This document shows, one piece after another, positions 24,265 through 32,498 of a stretch of 46,173 nt of DNA. Made by a program: the position numbers and the translations under genes. Location: the NCBI GenBank assembly GCA_013153035.1, contig JAADFF010000002.1:1-46173 (forward strand), written 5' to 3'. This stretch comes from Dictyoglomota bacterium (lineage in GTDB: Bacteria; Coprothermobacterota; Coprothermobacteria; Coprothermobacterales; JAADFF01). The notes under the pieces were generated by a model. That model had not been told where the DNA came from. It made no database searches and was given only the letters and a program-made list of their open reading frames with translations. The first letter of the stretch is position 1; each line of letters starts with the position of its first letter.

Positions 24265-25947
24265 ATGTATAACATATATGGAAAAAAGATTAATTTGAGA
24301 AAATGGCAAAGAGAGGCAGTAGATTATCTCTCTTCTCATATGGATGGAAAGCATATGCTTGCTGTTGTAGCTCCAACAGGTGCCGGTAAGACGCCTGTTG
24401 CCTATGAGATGATGAAAAGGGGACTTCAGCAGGGGCGAAGGGTGATATACGCATCTCCCCTAAAGGCCATATCTAATGAGCGGTTTATGGAACTGAAGTA
24501 CTCTATGCTTGAAGGGGTGGAACCCGGTATTATTACCGGCGATGTAGATGTTAACACATCCAGTCAACTTCTAATGGTAACAACGGAGATACTAAGAAAC
24601 TCTCCGGGACTTATGAGGCACTCTCTTGTTGTGTTTGACGAGGTGCATTATGTATCCATTAGTCCCGATAGGGCTCGTACGTTTGCCGAAGTGCTCCTTA
24701 TGATGGGTGAGGCAGATATGGACGCCATACCTATGCTACTAACGGCTACGCTGGCTCCAACAAGGGAAGAGATGGATGAGGTGTTAGAGTTTTTATCATC
24801 GCTGGCGGCCAAGAAGCCTGCCCTGTATGTGCATACTAAAAGGCCGGTACCACTGAAAGTGCCGAGAAATCCGTTTTCTATGAAGAAACTCAGGAAGGCA
24901 CTGGTGTTTGTCAATTCTTATAAAGAGGCATTTGAGGTAGCACGGAAGATAGCATCTTACAGAGTTCCTGTGAGAAGTAAGTGGAAAAGATTTAAGGAGA
25001 TTCTTGAAGATGTTGGTGGCGAGAGATCTGGATATATAAGGGCTAAGCTTATAAAAAGGGGAGTAGGAATGCATCACGGTAATCTCCTACCAGGTGAGAA
25101 GATAGCCATGGAGATAGCATTTAGAGAAGGTGTGGTTGATGTTGTTGTAGGTACAACAACGCTGGCATATGGTGTTAACATGCCAGCTGATGTCGTTGTG
25201 TTTAACTCTTCTCGTAGATACGATGGAACGCCTTATACTGCCAATGAGTTTTTACAGATGGCAGGAAGGGCAGGAAGACCGGGGCTTTCCGATGTTGGTC
25301 TTATTGGTGGATTTAAAAAGAGCGTACATAAATGGGTGGCCCGGATGCTTAAGGAGGCTAAGCCCAGATTTGTGCTTCTGCCACAGCCATCTCCCAGACC
25401 ATTTGTAGAGGCCGTGTATGAAACGGGTAAGACAGATAAAAAGACAATGAGAAAGGTGGCCAGACAGGAGAATGCCTTTCTTGCCAGTATTACATATGGT
25501 GCTGAGCCTATGAAGGTGTTCCCCGCAGACTATAAGAGAGTGGCAGCTGTGCTTCTCAGCCTTTCACAGCAAACGGGTATTCCTATAAATCAGTTTGCCG
25601 GTCATGTGCTAAAGGCTTGGGGTGATGAGCTTATGGAGGGCTGGAGAGAAGGTCGCTCTTGGTTCTTTGAAACAGGTCTTCCATATATTGCCGGTGGTTG
25701 GAATGGTGTATATTATGAGATAGACGCCTATCCACTGATTGCCTTGCCACTACTTGAGGAGAAGATGGAGAAAGGTGGTATCAGTGGTAAAACATTATAT
25801 GCTGCAAGACAAAGGCTAAAATGGTTAAAATCTATAAATAGGAGAGATCCTGAGCTATTCAGGGTGTTTGCCCTTGAAGATGCAGAAGATGTTGTAGAAT
25901 CGGTAGACCCACTAAAGGAAAGACTTGAAGTGGCAGAAGAAGACTAA
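24265..25947 (+). CDS. Ski2-like DExH-box helicase
   Basis: A 560-residue superfamily 2 helicase. Motif I is APTGAGKT (36-43), Ia is ASPLKAISNERF, II is DEVH (125-128), III is TAT, IV/V include VVVGTTTLAYGVNMPADVV, and VI is QMAGRAGRPG. The GVNMPA and AGRAGRPG forms are typical of the Ski2/Mtr4/Hel308 group of RNA or DNA unwinding enzymes. The C-terminal 200 residues are helical with no recognised domain, and the protein is shorter than actinobacterial HelY. ATG 24265 has GGAGGTGA upstream; the longer open frame from 23890 runs antisense through ahcY. The substrate is unknown. Confidence 0.87.
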   Translation: MYNIYGKKINLRKWQREAVDYLSSHMDGKHMLAVVAPTGAGKTPVAYEMMKRGLQQGRRVIYASPLKAISNERFMELKYSMLEGVEPGIITGDVDVNTSSQLLMVTTEILRNSPGLMRHSLVVFDEVHYVSISPDRARTFAEVLLMMGEADMDAIPMLLTATLAPTREEMDEVLEFLSSLAAKKPALYVHTKRPVPLKVPRNPFSMKKLRKALVFVNSYKEAFEVARKIASYRVPVRSKWKRFKEILEDVGGERSGYIRAKLIKRGVGMHHGNLLPGEKIAMEIAFREGVVDVVVGTTTLAYGVNMPADVVVFNSSRRYDGTPYTANEFLQMAGRAGRPGLSDVGLIGGFKKSVHKWVARMLKEAKPRFVLLPQPSPRPFVEAVYETGKTDKKTMRKVARQENAFLASITYGAEPMKVFPADYKRVAAVLLSLSQQTGIPINQFAGHVLKAWGDELMEGWREGRSWFFETGLPYIAGGWNGVYYEIDAYPLIALPLLEEKMEKGGISGKTLYAARQRLKWLKSINRRDPELFRVFALEDAEDVVESVDPLKERLEVAEED

Positions 25948-25949
25948 GG

Positions 25950-25977
25950 TTGTTTTCTTTCATTAATGATTTAAAAT
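25950..25977 (+). promoter_or_regulatory. Possible promoter for thrS
   Basis: TTGTTT (25950-25955) and TAAAAT (25972-25977) with a 16-nt spacer, 33 nt before thrS. The gap of 62 nt is too short for a T-box leader. Confidence 0.35.
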
Positions 25978-26009
25978 AGTAGCATAGCAGTTGAAAGGGG
26001 GCGCTTGAT

Positions 26010-27950
26010 ATGGCAGTCGTAAAGATTGACGGTAAAGAGTATGAGTTTGAAGGACAGAAACAGCTATTTGAGTTTGTGCCTGTAAGCAAGAAGAAGAAAA
26101 TTATTGCGGCAAAGGTTGATGGCACACCAGTTGACCTTTCTTATACAGTAACAGGCGGGGAAAATGTAGAGTGGATTTATATTGACAGTGAAGAAGGACT
26201 TGATATTCTCAGACACTCTGCAGCCCACATTATGGCTCAGGCTGTTAAGCACTTGTATGGAAAAGATGTAAAGCTCGGTGTGGGTCCAACCATTAAAGAT
26301 GGTTTTTACTATGACATGCTTGTTCCAGGTGGTATTTCTGCAGAAGACCTTCCCAAGATAGAGGAAGAGATGAGGAATATTGTCAAGGCAGATTATCCCT
26401 TTGAGCGCATCGAGGTTTCTAAAGAAGAGGCAAAGCGTATTATGAAGGAGGCCGGTGAAATATTTAAGCTCGAGATTATTGACGATATAGAGGGCGATAC
26501 AGTGTCTCTGTACAAGCAGGGAGACTTTGTAGACCTGTGTCGTGGTCCGCACATTCCATCTACCGGTTTCCTCAAACACTTTAAGCTTCTGTCTGTCAGT
26601 GGTGCTTACTGGCGTGGTGATGAAAACAGAGAGATGCTAACCCGTGTATACGGTACAGCGTGGGCGAAGAAAGAAGACCTTGAGGCATATCTTCACCAGC
26701 GTGAAGAGGCCATACGCAGAGACCACAGGAAGATAGGTAAAGAGCAGGACTTGTTCTCTATTCAGGAGGATATTGGACCGGGTCTTGTGCTGTGGCACCC
26801 GCGTGGTGGTATGGTGCGTAAGGTTATTGAAGATTTTTGGAGAGAGGTTCACTGGCAAAGGGGATATGACTTTGTCTATACACCACACATAGCTAAGATT
26901 CATCTGTGGGATATCTCTGGTCACCTTGACCATTATAGGCAAAATATGTTTCCACCAATGGATGTTGAAGGACATGAATATATGGTGAAGCCTATGAACT
27001 GTCCATTCCACATACAGATATATAAGAGTAGACAACGTTCTTATAAAGAGTTGCCACTAAGATGGGCAGAGATGGGTACCGTTTATAGATATGAAAAGAG
27101 CGGTGTGCTTCACGGACTGCTGAGGGTTAGAGGTTTTACCCAAGATGATGCCCATGTTTTCTGTACACCAGATCAGATTGAAGATGAAATTAAAGAAGTT
27201 TTGGACCTTGCACTGTTCATGTTCCGTACATTTGGATTTGACGAGTATGACATAGAGCTATCTGTAAGAGATGACACCAATAAAAAAGGTTATGTAGGTG
27301 AAGATGAGATTTGGGAGATAGCAGAAAAGGCCCTTGTCAAGGCTTTGGAAGACATGAAACTTCCTTACAAGAGAATGGAAGGAGAGGCCAAGTTCTATGG
27401 ACCGGCTATTGATATCAAACTGAAAGATGCCATTGGTCGTAGCTGGCAGGCAGCAACTGTTCAGCTAGACTTCAACCTACCAAGGCGTTTTGGCATGACA
27501 TATATCGGGCCAGATGGCAAGGAGCACGAACCGGTTATGATACACAGGGCACTGCTTGGTTCCTTTGAGCGTTTCTTTGGCACACTTATTGAACAGTATG
27601 CAGGGGCATTTCCCACATGGCTACATCCAGAACAGGTTATAGTTATACCAATAGCCGATGCCCAGGTTGATTATGCCAAAGAGGTATATAATACCTTGCG
27701 TGGTCAGATGATAAGGGCTGTTATTGATCTTGATACAGGGGCCAAACTTGGTGCTCGTATTAGAAAGGCTCAGCTGATGAAAATACCGTATATGCTTATT
27801 ATTGGTACTCGTGAGATGGAGGCAGGAAATGTGTCTGTGAGACATAGACATTTTGGTGATGTTGGGGCAATGCCTGTAGGTGAGTTTGTAGAGAAGATAA
27901 AAGCGGAAATAGCAAGTAGAGAGAGAACACCATCTTGGATAAACAAGTAA
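26010..27950 (+). CDS. thrS: Threonyl-tRNA synthetase
   Basis: A 646-residue class II synthetase. The order is a TGS domain (residues 1-62), an editing domain with HSAAHIMAQA and CRGPHI, a catalytic core with VKPMNCPFHIQIYK (zinc Cys), the motif 2 region RYEKSGVLHGLLRVRGFTQDD, motif 3 ending MIHRALLGSFERFFG, and a C-terminal anticodon domain (PTWLHPEQVIVIPI). It is full length. AAGGGGGCG precedes the ATG. Confidence 0.97.
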   Translation: MAVVKIDGKEYEFEGQKQLFEFVPVSKKKKIIAAKVDGTPVDLSYTVTGGENVEWIYIDSEEGLDILRHSAAHIMAQAVKHLYGKDVKLGVGPTIKDGFYYDMLVPGGISAEDLPKIEEEMRNIVKADYPFERIEVSKEEAKRIMKEAGEIFKLEIIDDIEGDTVSLYKQGDFVDLCRGPHIPSTGFLKHFKLLSVSGAYWRGDENREMLTRVYGTAWAKKEDLEAYLHQREEAIRRDHRKIGKEQDLFSIQEDIGPGLVLWHPRGGMVRKVIEDFWREVHWQRGYDFVYTPHIAKIHLWDISGHLDHYRQNMFPPMDVEGHEYMVKPMNCPFHIQIYKSRQRSYKELPLRWAEMGTVYRYEKSGVLHGLLRVRGFTQDDAHVFCTPDQIEDEIKEVLDLALFMFRTFGFDEYDIELSVRDDTNKKGYVGEDEIWEIAEKALVKALEDMKLPYKRMEGEAKFYGPAIDIKLKDAIGRSWQAATVQLDFNLPRRFGMTYIGPDGKEHEPVMIHRALLGSFERFFGTLIEQYAGAFPTWLHPEQVIVIPIADAQVDYAKEVYNTLRGQMIRAVIDLDTGAKLGARIRKAQLMKIPYMLIIGTREMEAGNVSVRHRHFGDVGAMPVGEFVEKIKAEIASRERTPSWINK

Positions 27951-27965
27951 GGAGAGGAAACTGAT

Positions 27966-29624
27966 ATGGCAAATTTGCTTAAGCTCAGTTTGTATACCTC
28001 TGAGCCACCAAGCGGTTGGGTTTATGACCTATATGAAAATGAAGAGCAACCCGACCGCGGGTGGCTCTTTTTTGCTCTTAAAGGGGTCAGTGAAGAAGAT
28101 ATTGACGCCCTTATAGAGCAGTTTTTAGAAGGTACTGATGACATGTTTGAATATATTAAGCAGTGGCTACTGACTATACATGAAAAGAAGAGAAAAGAGG
28201 GAGGAAAGGCTAAGGGAGTTATACTATGGTTTGCGGATGGAAAAGTTCATGCATTTCCGTTAGGAGGACTTCATGTTTTTCAAAATGCTCCACATAGGAA
28301 ACGCTGTTTAACTGACCCTATATATGACTTTACCCACTATCTCCGTTGGAATGTATTGTCACCTGGAGATGAAAATTACAAGATTTCATATTCTATATAT
28401 CCTATTACTGGCGAAGATAGCTTTGATATTGTTCTGAAAGATGGGAGCAAACCTTGGAGAATTACTGTGGATGCTTTTCAAGATGTGTGGAAATCTGGAG
28501 AGAAAAAAAAGAAAGCGAGGGTCTCACCCAAAATTGCGGCAAGGAAATATGGACATAGAGCATCGGTATGGGTAGCGCTTTTGCTTATATTCCTTGTAGG
28601 TGTGTGGTATATCTGGTATCACCACTCACTAAAGATCACCACACAGAAACAGGTGGAACATACATCTACGCAAACAACATCTTCAACAGGAAGTGCTACT
28701 GGTTCAGGAGTGAGTTTTATTGAACCTCTTGCTCTGTGGAATATCTCTTCTATTACCGATATTGCTACAGAAACTTATACCGATATAAAACTCCCATTTG
28801 ATAGAGTGTGGGATATGGCATCGGTGAACTGGACTGATGGTACATATTTCATAGCGTTTACCAATGATGTTGGTTCAGCACTAAGAATTGCTTTTGACAT
28901 TTCTGGTGATACTCCAAAGTATCTTGATAAATGGTATAAGGCTACAACAATTTCCAGTCCTGCTATTGAAGGTGTTAACTGGAATAGTCCTAAAACATTT
29001 GTTAGTCCAGATCTATCCGGTGGTAAGCTTGTATTGAAATCTACATTTGTTAATTCTTCATGGGGTACATTTGATGGTTTATCTGATGCCTTTTTAGACA
29101 AGTTAAAAGATGTGTCTATACAAGCGGAGAACTATGATACAACAATTGCCTTATTGACAGATGATAAAGTGTATCTTTATAGTGGCCGCGTTGGTGGTAC
29201 ATTTAAGCAACTGAGAATGCCTATCGCATTGCCAGAAGGTTATAAAGGCGAGCGTATCTATCTCTCGCCTGCTGGTGATGTCTATGTGCTTGCATATAGA
29301 AATATCAGAGATAAGAAGAAGTATGCCCTTGTGGTTATGAGGGCATCAGATGATTTTGTTCCCGACAATCTTGTTATGGAGAAAACGGAGAAGTTGCTTG
29401 ATAACCTAAGCGCCACTTTTATTGGAGCACCGTATCTGTGGAAAGAAGGGGTAGTAGCATTTCCAGTGTCTGGCCCTAAAGATGGTTTGGCACTGATCAA
29501 CATAGTAACATGGAAGGCTACATTGATTGAGGGAAGAGGTGTAATATATCCTTTGAGCGATGATAAGCTTGGAGTGGTATTTCAATCTTTCTTCTCATTG
29601 TGGGATTTAGAAAGGAGGGACTAA
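27966..29624 (+). CDS. Membrane protein with degenerate PP2C-like domain and extracytoplasmic domain
   Basis: A 552-residue protein. Residues 1-178 resemble a PP2C fold when set against the active PP2C encoded at 38153. WLFFALKGVSEED stands where VADGVAG would be, GVILWFADGKVHAFPLGGLHVF where the GDS motif would be, and SFDIVLKDGSKPWRITVDAFQDVW where LASDG would be. The metal-binding Asp residues are lost. A basic stretch (179-198) and one membrane helix (200-218) put the N-terminus inside. A Thr/Ser-rich linker (225-248) leads to about 300 residues of beta-rich, possibly propeller-like outer domain. It starts at ATG behind AAGGAGAGG. A terminator lies within codons 27-36. Function is unknown; a pseudophosphatase sensor is my inference. 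Confidence 0.6.
   Translation: MANLLKLSLYTSEPPSGWVYDLYENEEQPDRGWLFFALKGVSEEDIDALIEQFLEGTDDMFEYIKQWLLTIHEKKRKEGGKAKGVILWFADGKVHAFPLGGLHVFQNAPHRKRCLTDPIYDFTHYLRWNVLSPGDENYKISYSIYPITGEDSFDIVLKDGSKPWRITVDAFQDVWKSGEKKKKARVSPKIAARKYGHRASVWVALLLIFLVGVWYIWYHHSLKITTQKQVEHTSTQTTSSTGSATGSGVSFIEPLALWNISSITDIATETYTDIKLPFDRVWDMASVNWTDGTYFIAFTNDVGSALRIAFDISGDTPKYLDKWYKATTISSPAIEGVNWNSPKTFVSPDLSGGKLVLKSTFVNSSWGTFDGLSDAFLDKLKDVSIQAENYDTTIALLTDDKVYLYSGRVGGTFKQLRMPIALPEGYKGERIYLSPAGDVYVLAYRNIRDKKKYALVVMRASDDFVPDNLVMEKTEKLLDNLSATFIGAPYLWKEGVVAFPVSGPKDGLALINIVTWKATLIEGRGVIYPLSDDKLGVVFQSFFSLWDLERRD
28044..28073 (+). terminator. Intrinsic terminator inside the 5' end of the membrane-protein gene
   Basis: GAGC (28044-28047) pairs with GCTC (28064-28067), then one A.G mismatch, then ACCCG (28049-28053) pairs with CGGGT (28058-28062) around the loop ACCG. 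Six T follow at 28068-28073. It begins 93 nt after the thrS stop and sits in codons 27-36 of the next gene, so it may end thrS transcripts or attenuate this gene and gcvTHP. Confidence 0.75.
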
Positions 29625-29625
29625 T

Positions 29626-30717
29626 GTGGTAAAACGTACAGCGATGTACGACCTCCACAAGGAGTTGGGGGCTCGTTTCACAGAGTTTGGGGGATGGGAG
29701 ATGCCTGTCCGCTACACAACTATTAAGGAAGAACATATGGCGGTTAGGCAAAATGCCGGTGTGTTTGATTTGTCACATATGGGAGAGATTAGGGTTAAAG
29801 GCAAGGATGCTGTAGAGTTCTTGGGTTATGTACTGCCTTCTCGTGTAAAGAGTGTTAAGGTGGGTAAGGCAGTGTATACCCCTATGCTCAATGAAAATGC
29901 CGGCATTGTTGATGATCTTATCTTCTACCGTATTGCCGATGATGAGTATCTGCTTATTGTCAATGCTTCTAATGTAGAGAAGGATTTTGCACATCTTGCC
30001 AAGCATGTAGGTGAAAGAGAAGTAGAACTTATTGATGAATCTGCACAGTGGTCTCTAGTTGCTATACAGGGACCCAAAGCTGAAGATATCGTTGCCAAAG
30101 TTGCAGAAGAGGTTAATGTTAGAGAAATTCCATTCTTCGGGTTTGCCTTTGGTAAGATTGCAGGGATGCCTGTATCCATTGCTCGTACAGGTTATACAGG
30201 TGAAGATGGTTTTGAGATACTTGTAGAGTGGGATAAAGGACCAGAGCTGATGAAAGTGCTTCTTGAGGCCGGTAAAGATGAAGGTGTTTTGCCATGTGGG
30301 CTTGGTGCCAGAGACTCGCTAAGATTAGAGGCAGGATTTCCGCTGTATGGTGAAGACATGGACGAAAACACCACACCTGTTGAGGCCAACCTTATGAGGT
30401 TTATTCGCATGAAAAAGAAGTCTTTTCTTGGTAAAGAGGCACTACAGAAGAAGATCGAGGAAGATCCGCTGCTTCGTCGTACAGGTATCGTTATGCTTGA
30501 TCGTGCTATTCCTCGTCATGGTAGTAAGATATATAAGGGGGATGAAGAGATAGGATATGTTTCCAGTGGAACATTTGGCCCAGCAGTGGGGGCCGGTATT
30601 GCTCAGGTGTATATTCCGTATACACTTGATAAAGGTACAGAAATTATGGTAGAAATAAGAGGAAAGCTCCATCCTGCCAAAGTTGTGGGGCTTCCTATAT
30701 ACCGCAAAGACTCTTAA
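29626..30717 (+). CDS. gcvT: Aminomethyltransferase (glycine cleavage T protein)
   Basis: A 363-residue THF-dependent enzyme that releases ammonia from the lipoyl-bound aminomethyl group and forms 5,10-methylene-THF. It begins KRTAMYDLHKELGARFTEFGGWEMPVRY, with GVFDLSHMGEIRVKG, RTGYTGEDGFEI and a C-terminal barrel (GYVSSGTFGPAVGAGIA). The start is GTG 29626 behind AAAGGAGGG. It begins the gcvT-H-PA-PB set, with no glycine riboswitch in front because the previous gene ends 1 nt earlier. Confidence 0.96.
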   Translation: MVKRTAMYDLHKELGARFTEFGGWEMPVRYTTIKEEHMAVRQNAGVFDLSHMGEIRVKGKDAVEFLGYVLPSRVKSVKVGKAVYTPMLNENAGIVDDLIFYRIADDEYLLIVNASNVEKDFAHLAKHVGEREVELIDESAQWSLVAIQGPKAEDIVAKVAEEVNVREIPFFGFAFGKIAGMPVSIARTGYTGEDGFEILVEWDKGPELMKVLLEAGKDEGVLPCGLGARDSLRLEAGFPLYGEDMDENTTPVEANLMRFIRMKKKSFLGKEALQKKIEEDPLLRRTGIVMLDRAIPRHGSKIYKGDEEIGYVSSGTFGPAVGAGIAQVYIPYTLDKGTEIMVEIRGKLHPAKVVGLPIYRKDS

Positions 30718-30731
30718 GGAGGTGAAGAGGG

Positions 30732-31118
30732 GTGAATTTTCCAGAAAACCTGCTCTATTCTGAGGAGCACGAATGGGTTGAGAAAATTGGTCCAAAAAAG
30801 GTACGTGTAGGTATTACAGATCACGCTCAGTCTGAGCTTGGCGACATTGTGTTTGTTGAGCTTCCTGAGGTTGGTAAAGAGGTAACAGCAGGTGATACAC
30901 TGGCAGTTGTAGAATCTGTTAAGTCTGCTGCCGATGTATACAGCCCTGTTAGTGGTAAGGTTATTGAGGTTAACGAGGAGCTGAATGATCGCCCCGAACT
31001 TATTAATGAGGATCCATATGGTGATGGTTGGATTGCCGTTATTGAGCTTGAGGATCCTTCTGAGCTTGAGAACCTTATGACAGCCGATGAATACAAGAGA
31101 ATGATAGGGGAGGAATGA
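30732..31118 (+). CDS. gcvH: Glycine cleavage system H protein
   Basis: A 128-residue lipoyl carrier. The lipoylated Lys64 lies in VVESVKSAADVYSP. The flanking strands GDIVFVELPEVGKEV and SGKVIEVNEEL complete the lipoyl domain fold. It starts at GTG 30732, with AAGGAGGTGAAGAGG upstream. H protein shuttles the aminomethyl group between P, T and L proteins. No L protein gene is present in the window. Confidence 0.97.
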   Translation: MNFPENLLYSEEHEWVEKIGPKKVRVGITDHAQSELGDIVFVELPEVGKEVTAGDTLAVVESVKSAADVYSPVSGKVIEVNEELNDRPELINEDPYGDGWIAVIELEDPSELENLMTADEYKRMIGEE

Positions 31119-31121
31119 TAT

Positions 31122-32498
31122 ATGAGATACACACCTCATCGTCCGAATGAGATAGATGAGATGCTTCGGACGATTGGGGTGGGCAGTATAGATGACCTCT
31201 TTAAAGATATTCCAGACGAGCTGAAAGAAAAGGCAGAGGGAGCTTTTCAGGCTCTCTCTGCCCCTATGACAGAGAAAGAACTGAGCTTTTACATGGACAA
31301 CCTAGCCGATGAGAACTATGACCTGTTTGAGGTTGTCTCTTTTATGGGGGCTGGTGTCTATCCACACTATGTGCCTTCTGTTGTAGACACCATTTCTTCT
31401 AGAGGAGAATTCTATACTGCTTACACCCCGTATCAAGCTGAAGCATCTCAGGGATCACTTCATGTGTCATTTGAGTGGCAAACCTATATTGCCAGATTGA
31501 CCGGGATGGATGTGGCTAATTCCTCTATGTATGATGCCGCATCTGCTACCGCAGAAGCCGTTTATATGGCCATTCGTATCCACCGCGGTAAGAGAAATAA
31601 GGTTATTATTGCCTCTACACTTCATCCAGAGATTAAAGAAGTACTGAAGACATACCTTGAACCTAAGGGCACTGTTATAGAAGAGATTCGCTATGATAAA
31701 GAAACAGGTCGTATAGATGTAGAGCATCTCAAAGATCTTGTCGATGAGGATACACTTGCTGTTATTGTACAGTCTCCTAACTTCTTTGGTGTTATTGAAG
31801 ATGAGAAAGACGCAGTTGAGATAGCCCATGAAAAAGGTGCTTTATATATAGCCACTGTACTTGAGCCCCTTGCATATGGCCTGATTAAGCCTGCTGGTTA
31901 CTATGGTGCCGATATTGTCGTGGGTGATGCCATAGGACTTGGTAACTATCCGGCCTTTGGTGGTCCAGGTGTTGGTTTCCTTGCAACAAGAAGTAAGTAT
32001 GTTAGACAGATGCCCGGTAGACTTGTCGGTGAAACAACAGACCCCGAGGGTACAAGAGGGTTTGTGCTAACACTGCAGACAAGAGAACAGCATATTAGAA
32101 GGGCTAAGGCAACATCTAATATTACCTCTAATCACTTCTTGATGGCCCTGAGGGCTACTGTTTATATGGCCTTGCTTGGTCGTACAGGTTTCAAGAAACT
32201 GGCTTATGTTAACTATAAGATAGCCCATTATGCTAAAGAGAAATTGGCATCTATTGAAGGAATAGAAATACCATTTAGTGGTCCATTCTTCAACGAATTT
32301 ACTGTCAAGCTTCCTATCTCTGCACAGCATGTATTTGAGCATATGGCTGCTGAGGGTATTTACCCCGGTGTGCCACTGCATAGATTCTTTGGTCCTGCAT
32401 ATGAAAACTATATGCTTATTGCTACAACAGAGCTTCACAGCAAGGAAGATATTGATGGGCTTGCCTCCCACCTGTCGGAGGTGATTAAGAATGGCTGA
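31122..32498 (+). CDS. gcvPA: Glycine dehydrogenase (decarboxylating) subunit 1
   Basis: A 458-residue N-terminal half of the split P protein. It has YTPYQAEASQGSLHVSFEWQ, GMDVANSSMYDAASATAEAV and the FGGPGVGFLATR region, all typical of GcvPA. It forms a heterotetramer with GcvPB and lacks the PLP lysine, as expected for this subunit. The ATG is 3 nt after gcvH, and the gene overlaps gcvPB by 8 nt. Confidence 0.96.
   Translation: MRYTPHRPNEIDEMLRTIGVGSIDDLFKDIPDELKEKAEGAFQALSAPMTEKELSFYMDNLADENYDLFEVVSFMGAGVYPHYVPSVVDTISSRGEFYTAYTPYQAEASQGSLHVSFEWQTYIARLTGMDVANSSMYDAASATAEAVYMAIRIHRGKRNKVIIASTLHPEIKEVLKTYLEPKGTVIEEIRYDKETGRIDVEHLKDLVDEDTLAVIVQSPNFFGVIEDEKDAVEIAHEKGALYIATVLEPLAYGLIKPAGYYGADIVVGDAIGLGNYPAFGGPGVGFLATRSKYVRQMPGRLVGETTDPEGTRGFVLTLQTREQHIRRAKATSNITSNHFLMALRATVYMALLGRTGFKKLAYVNYKIAHYAKEKLASIEGIEIPFSGPFFNEFTVKLPISAQHVFEHMAAEGIYPGVPLHRFFGPAYENYMLIATTELHSKEDIDGLASHLSEVIKNG

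Noticed and set aside
25948-26009. A T-box riboswitch before thrS
   Set aside because: The gap is only 62 nt, with no T-box sequence and no terminator.
29600-29626. A glycine riboswitch before gcvT
   Set aside because: The previous gene ends 1 nt before the gcvT start, leaving no leader. No glycine aptamer core was seen within the preceding gene's 3' end.
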